The notes under the pieces: generated by a model
What the model was told of the DNA's origin: nothing
The model's input: the letters and a program-made list of their open reading frames with translations, nothing else
Databases searched by the model: none
Assembly (NCBI GenBank): GCA_016788565.1
Contig: JAEUSP010000094.1
Location: 1-54,346 of the forward strand
Direction: 5' to 3'
From: Chlorobiota bacterium
GTDB lineage: Bacteria > Bacteroidota > Ignavibacteria > OLB7
DNA: 54,346 bases
Program-made: the position numbers and the translations under genes
Shown here: positions 51,033 to 54,346 of the stretch, in pieces
How the letters are laid out: each line of letters starts with the position of its first letter
How positions within the stretch are numbered: position 1 is the first letter of the stretch

Positions 51033-51094
51033 GTCATCGCGAGGAGTCTTCGACGAAGCGATCTCGCGCGTTGCTGGGATGACATCGGACACAC
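51033..51094 (+). repeat. Dispersed repeat family B copy 2
   Basis: GTCATCGCGAGGAGTCTTCG, then ACGAAGCGATCTCGCGCGTT, then GCTGGGATGACATCGGACAC. It follows a family A copy by 20 bases. Confidence 0.85.
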
Positions 51095-51099
51095 TGCTG

Positions 51100-51233
51100 G
51101 CCCCGAATGGGGCGACAGAGTTCACCGGCACCAGCAATTCTTCCGCCCGCTACGGGGCTGTCCAACCGAAATGTTTTTGTGATCCCCAAGGCTTACGCCA
51201 TTGGGCTAAGCTGGCTGTCGCCCCATTCGGGGC
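51100..51233. mobile_element. 134-bp element with 19-bp perfect terminal inverted repeats
   Basis: The ends GCCCCGAATGGGGCGACAG (51100-51118) and CTGTCGCCCCATTCGGGGC (51215-51233) are perfect inverted repeats. Inside is a second imperfect hairpin, CCCAAGGCTTACGCCATTGGG (51185-51205). It encodes no protein. The structure fits a MITE- or REP-like element; no transposase is visible and I cannot see a target duplication. Confidence 0.5.
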
Positions 51234-51250
51234 TTTGGTGGCTTCGCCAT

Positions 51251-51310
51251 CCGGTGGCTCCACTCATACTTCGACGGAGCTCAGCATGAGCGGAGGGCTG
51301 GGTTCGGTGG
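51251..51310 (+). repeat. Dispersed hairpin repeat, family A copy 7
   Basis: CCGGTGGCTCCACTCATACT, then TCGACGGAGCTCAGCATGAG, then CGGAGGGCTGGGTTCGGTGG. Confidence 0.85.
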
Positions 51311-51325
51311 AGTTGACTCCACCCC

Positions 51326-51390
51326 GTCATTGCGAGGAGTCTTCGACGAAGCGATCTCGCGCGTTTCTGGGATGGCATCGGACACACTGC
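51326..51390 (+). repeat. Dispersed repeat family B copy 3
   Basis: GTCATTGCGAGGAGTCTTCG, then ACGAAGCGATCTCGCGCGTT, then TCTGGGATGGCATCGGACAC. As at 51033 it follows the family A unit and GGAGTTGACTCCACC. Confidence 0.85.
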
Positions 51391-51474
51391 CACACGCGGG
51401 ATCGCCACGTCGCTCAACGCTCCTTGTCAAAGACCCCGACCCGTCGGGGCGATGACGAAGAAGAGGGTTACTCC

Positions 51475-51530
51475 GTTCGGTGGCTCCACTCATACTTCGA
51501 CGGGGCTCAGCATGAGCGGGGTTCGCGGTG
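51475..51530 (+). repeat. Dispersed hairpin repeat, family A copy 8
   Basis: GTTCGGTGGCTCCACTCATA, then CTTCGACGGGGCTCAGCATG, then AGCGGGGTTCGCGG. Confidence 0.85.
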
Positions 51531-51800
51531 GTCAGTGGTCAGTGGTGAGTTTCCGGCTTTGTCTTCATTTCACTCTTCCCACCTCACTCTTCACTCTTCG
51601 CTTCGGCTCCCTCTCCCACCCGACGAATGTGAGGCAACCAGCAGCTTCACCCACTTGGGAGAGGGCGGGGGGTGAGGGCAGGCAGCGAAGGGCTGAGTTC
51701 AGAATCTTTCCCTCCTCCCATCTCACTCTTCTACTCCCCCTCCTTATTTTGCCGGCCACAAAAGAAAAAAAAAGAAGTTTCTCTTCTCCAATCCAACACC

Positions 51801-54158
51801 ATGGCCAATCCCGACCCAACCCTTGTCGAACTCCGCGCCGCCGCCGAAGCCGCTGCCACCCCGGCCGAACGCGCCAACGCACTGAACCAGCTTGCTGAAG
51901 CATTAGAGAAGCACAGCCAATACACCGAAAGCCTTGCCGCAGCCGAGGAAGCCTACGGGCTTGCCCAGCAAGTCGAAGCCCCGGCAGCCGAATCAGCGGC
52001 GTTGCGGTTGCAGGGAGTGGTTTATGCGCGCAGAGGTGAGTATAGCGAGGCGTTGCGGTTGTTCGAACAATCACAGAATCTCTGCGAAAAAATTGGCGAC
52101 CGCTCCGGGGTGGCCCGTGTTACCGGCAATATCGGGCTTGTGTACCAGAACCTTGGAGAGTATGGGAAGTCGTTGGAGTATTACACCCGTGCACTTGATG
52201 AAGAACTTGACAACCGCTCTCATGTTGCCAATGTTACCGGCAATATCGGACTTGTGTATCAAAGCCGTTCGGAGTATGGGAAGTCGTTGGAGTATTCCAC
52301 CCGTGCGATTGCCTTGCATGAAGAAATTGGAAATCGTTCTGGGGTGGCCCGTGTTACCGGGAACATCGGGAGCGTGTACTTGGATCTTGGGGAGTATGGG
52401 AAGTCGTTGGAGTATTCCACCCGTGCGATGGCTCTCCACGAAGAACTTGGCGATCGTTCCGGGGTGGCTCGTGTTACCGGGAACATCGGGCTTGTGTACC
52501 AGAATCTTGGTGAGTATGGGAAGTCGTTGGAGTATTACACCCGTGCGATGGCTCTGTTGGAAGAGCTTGGAAATCGGGATGGTGTGGCGATTGTTACCGG
52601 CAATATCGGGAATGTGTACCAAAGCCTTGGTGAGTATGGGAAGTCGTTGGAGTATTACACCCGTGCGATTGCCCTGCATGAAGAGCTTGGCGAGCGTTTC
52701 GGGGTGGCTCGTGTTACCGGGAACATCGGGAATGTGTACCAATCCCTTGGCGAGTATGGGAAGTCGTTGGAGTATTACACCCGTGCGATGGCTCTGCATG
52801 AAGAGCTTGGGGATCGTTCCGGGGTGGCGATTGTTACCGGCAATATCGGGATTGTGTACGCACTCCTTGGTGAGTATGGGAAGTCGTTGGAGTATTTCAC
52901 CCGTGCGATGGCTCTGCATGAAGAGCTTGGCGAGCGTTCCGGCCTGGCCCGTGTTACCGGGAACATCGGGATTGTGTACCAGAATCTTGGGGAGTATGGG
53001 AAGTCGTTGGAGTATTACACCAGCGCGATTGCTCTGCATGAAGAGCTTGGCCAGCGTTCCGGCGTGGCGAGTGTTACCGTGAACATCGGGATTGTGTACC
53101 AAGAACTTGGGGAGTATGAGAAGTCGTTGGAGTATTTCACCCGTGCGATGACCTTGAAGGAAGAACTTGGTGAGCGTTCCGGGGTCGCGAGTGTTACTAC
53201 CAACATCGGCGACCTCTACGCTCAGAAAGAGTTTGCCGACTACAACCCAACCAAAGCCGAAACACTCCTCCAGCAAGCAATCACCCTACACCAAGAATTA
53301 GGAACAAAGCAGGCACTCTACACAAGCCACGAAGCCTTAGCCAACCTCTACGCCCAAGAGAACCGCTGGGAAGAAGCCCTGCAACAGTACAAAAAATATC
53401 ACGAGGCCTACGGCGAGGTTCACACCGAGGAAGCACTGAAGAAGGCAGCCCAAGTTGAACAGCAACGCCAAGTTGCCGAGCTGGAGAAGCGCATCGCCAT
53501 TGAACGCGCCCGCGCCAAAGCCACCGAAGAATTACTCCACAAAACCCTCCCGCCAAGCATCGCCAACCGGATTATCGCTGGCGAGCAAAACATTGCCGAC
53601 CGCTTCGATTCCGCCAGCGTGTTGTTCGCTGATGTCGTCGGCTTCACCCCGATGACCGCACAGATGCCCGCCAGCGCGGTGCTGGAGTTCATGAACTTCG
53701 TCTTCGCTCACTTCGACGGGATAGCCGCCAAGCATGGCTGCGAGCGAATCAAGACAATCGGCGATGGCTACATGGCCGTTTGCGGCGCGCCGGTGGAGTG
53801 CGAGAACCACGCCGAGCGAATCGCGAGAATGGCGATGGAGATGCTGGTGGATGTGAAGCTGCCAGCAAGCATCACCGAGCATTTGCCAGCAGGAGTGGAG
53901 TTTGAGATTCGGATCGGTTTGCACACCGGAAGCATCACCGGCGGAGTGATTGGTGTTGGGAAGCTGGCCTACGACATCTACGGCGACACCGTGAACACGG
54001 CCAGCCGGATGGAGAGCCACGGCGAAGCGGGGAAGATTCACGTGAGCGAAGAGTTTGCAAGTGCGGTTGGGAGCAGCTTCAGTTTTACGGAACGTGGAGA
54101 GTTGGAGGTGAAGGGGAAGGGACTGCTGCGGACGTATTTTTTGGAGGTGGGGAGTTGA
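51801..54158 (+). CDS. TPR-containing class III adenylate cyclase
   Basis: The 785-residue soluble protein (start ATG 51801; upstream codons are repeat DNA) makes a cyclic nucleotide from its C-terminal domain. Metal-binding D611 lies in LLFADVVGFT and D655 in KTIGDGYMAV. K651 and D725 (YDIYGD) are the residues that favour ATP over GTP, and N732/R736 lie in VNTASRMES, so cAMP is the likely product. Residues about 30-500 form a TPR array, including nine near-identical 40-residue units (consensus TGNIGxVYQxLGEYGKSLEY, then YTRAxALHEELGxRSGVAxV). A coiled coil (about 545-590, QQRQVAELEKRIAIERARAK) links the two parts, as in dimeric cyclases. The array probably senses a protein partner. There are no membrane segments or signal peptide. 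Confidence 0.94.
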   Translation: MANPDPTLVELRAAAEAAATPAERANALNQLAEALEKHSQYTESLAAAEEAYGLAQQVEAPAAESAALRLQGVVYARRGEYSEALRLFEQSQNLCEKIGDRSGVARVTGNIGLVYQNLGEYGKSLEYYTRALDEELDNRSHVANVTGNIGLVYQSRSEYGKSLEYSTRAIALHEEIGNRSGVARVTGNIGSVYLDLGEYGKSLEYSTRAMALHEELGDRSGVARVTGNIGLVYQNLGEYGKSLEYYTRAMALLEELGNRDGVAIVTGNIGNVYQSLGEYGKSLEYYTRAIALHEELGERFGVARVTGNIGNVYQSLGEYGKSLEYYTRAMALHEELGDRSGVAIVTGNIGIVYALLGEYGKSLEYFTRAMALHEELGERSGLARVTGNIGIVYQNLGEYGKSLEYYTSAIALHEELGQRSGVASVTVNIGIVYQELGEYEKSLEYFTRAMTLKEELGERSGVASVTTNIGDLYAQKEFADYNPTKAETLLQQAITLHQELGTKQALYTSHEALANLYAQENRWEEALQQYKKYHEAYGEVHTEEALKKAAQVEQQRQVAELEKRIAIERARAKATEELLHKTLPPSIANRIIAGEQNIADRFDSASVLFADVVGFTPMTAQMPASAVLEFMNFVFAHFDGIAAKHGCERIKTIGDGYMAVCGAPVECENHAERIARMAMEMLVDVKLPASITEHLPAGVEFEIRIGLHTGSITGGVIGVGKLAYDIYGDTVNTASRMESHGEAGKIHVSEEFASAVGSSFSFTERGELEVKGKGLLRTYFLEVGS
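52098..53208 (+). repeat. Near-identical 120-bp tandem repeats within the cyclase gene
   Basis: Nine units share TATGGGAAGTCGTTGGAGTA and GTTACCGGGAACATCGGG at a 120-base period. The first unit is six bases shorter. Many silent positions are also identical between units, which indicates recent expansion or gene conversion. Confidence 0.9.
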
Positions 54159-54346
54159 GGTTGGAGTGCTTCTCGATTCGGTGGCTCACGCTCATACTTC
54201 GACGAAGCTCAGCATGAGCGGCGGGCTGGGTTCGGAGGTTGCTTCTCTTTGGAATTACTCCGTGCTTCAGCGCGGAGATTCCGTGCCACCTCACTTCCAC
54301 TCTTCCGTTCCTTCTCGGCTTTGGCCCCCTCTCCCAGCTGACGAAT
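54159..54346. other. Right-end spacer with family A repeat
   Basis: No gene is seen. It contains one family A hairpin (54176-54236) and the phrase CTCTCCCAGCTGACGAA at the very end, which resembles CTCCCACCCGACGAATGT at about 51609, so another copy of that mosaic probably begins here. Confidence 0.6.
54176..54236 (+). repeat. Dispersed hairpin repeat, family A copy 9
   Basis: ATTCGGTGGCTCACGCTCAT, then ACTTCGACGAAGCTCAGCAT, then GAGCGGCGGGCTGGGTTCGG. It follows the cyclase stop codon by 17 bases. Confidence 0.85.

Larger units (their letters stand above)
50920..51800. other. Repeat cluster before the TPR-cyclase gene
   Basis: About 880 bases contain three family A hairpins, two family B repeats, a 134-bp element with 19-bp terminal inverted repeats (51100-51233), GGTCAGT repeats (about 51529-51545) and CACTCTTC runs. 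The long plus-strand frame here is composed of these repeats and is not a gene. Confidence 0.75.

Noticed and set aside
50959-51675. Plus-strand frame of 238 codons
   Set aside because: Built entirely from dispersed repeats A and B and the 134-bp element; contains the typical artefact peptides and no ribosome binding site.
52071-53276. Long antisense frame (401 codons) and the possibility of a CRISPR array in the 120-bp repeats
   Set aside because: The repeats encode TPR units of the cyclase in frame on the plus strand. The antisense frame is open only because each repeat lacks stops in that frame.

Overview
The window looks like chromosome from a Gram-negative member of the Bacteroidota/Chlorobiota superphylum. 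I infer this from type IX secretion (T9SS) style C-terminal sorting domains on at least five large secreted proteins, PKD and Ig-like adhesin repeats, choice-of-anchor (ASH) repeats, lipid A/KDO biosynthesis, and many outer-membrane beta-barrels and lipoproteins. A Kapabacteria-like lineage is a guess that a 16S or marker-gene comparison would settle. Homogentisate dioxygenase points to an aerobic organism that degrades tyrosine. I see no phage, plasmid, CRISPR array or intact insertion sequence.

Layout. 1-4391 (minus): two secreted surface proteins. The first is an unfinished giant with Cys-containing Ig-like repeats, and a terminator sits against its ribosome binding site. 4392-5413: a repeat mosaic without genes. 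5414-12239 (minus): a tight five-gene run, metH (N-terminal half only)-waaA-larC-DUF1361-ugd, ending in a terminator. 12383-13722 (minus): an ECF sigma factor overlapping a probable anti-sigma gene. 13860-17228 (plus): an eight-ASH-repeat T9SS protein. 17472-22276: a small beta-barrel, then an OmpA-family protein flanked by two paralogous LTXXQ/Spy-like lipoproteins with an invariant twin CX6C pattern. 22497-27421: recX and a tandem pair of large GT-C-like membrane proteins. 27647-28280: tRNA-Pro(GGG) and a MerR regulator. 28698-30555: DUF2071, DCC-family and coaE genes. 30710-37584 (plus): iscS, a DUF1800/DUF1501 pair, a TPR protein and hmgA. 37681-41539: a DUF6263-like protein and an operon of two outer-membrane proteins around a GDPD lipoprotein. 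41819-50129 (plus): three tandem paralogous T9SS proteins, each with exactly 14 'YxGGxF' repeats. 50191-54158 (plus): a class I glutamine amidotransferase-like hydrolase and a TPR-adenylate cyclase with near-identical 120-bp repeats.

How it works together. Much of the window is cell-surface biology: secreted repeat proteins, beta-barrels, LPS precursor genes and envelope-sensing candidates. The least described items are the 14-repeat trio, the twin-CX6C lipoproteins around OmpA, the fast-evolving TPR-cyclase, and a dense set of palindromic and short tandem repeats placed between genes and directly before start codons.
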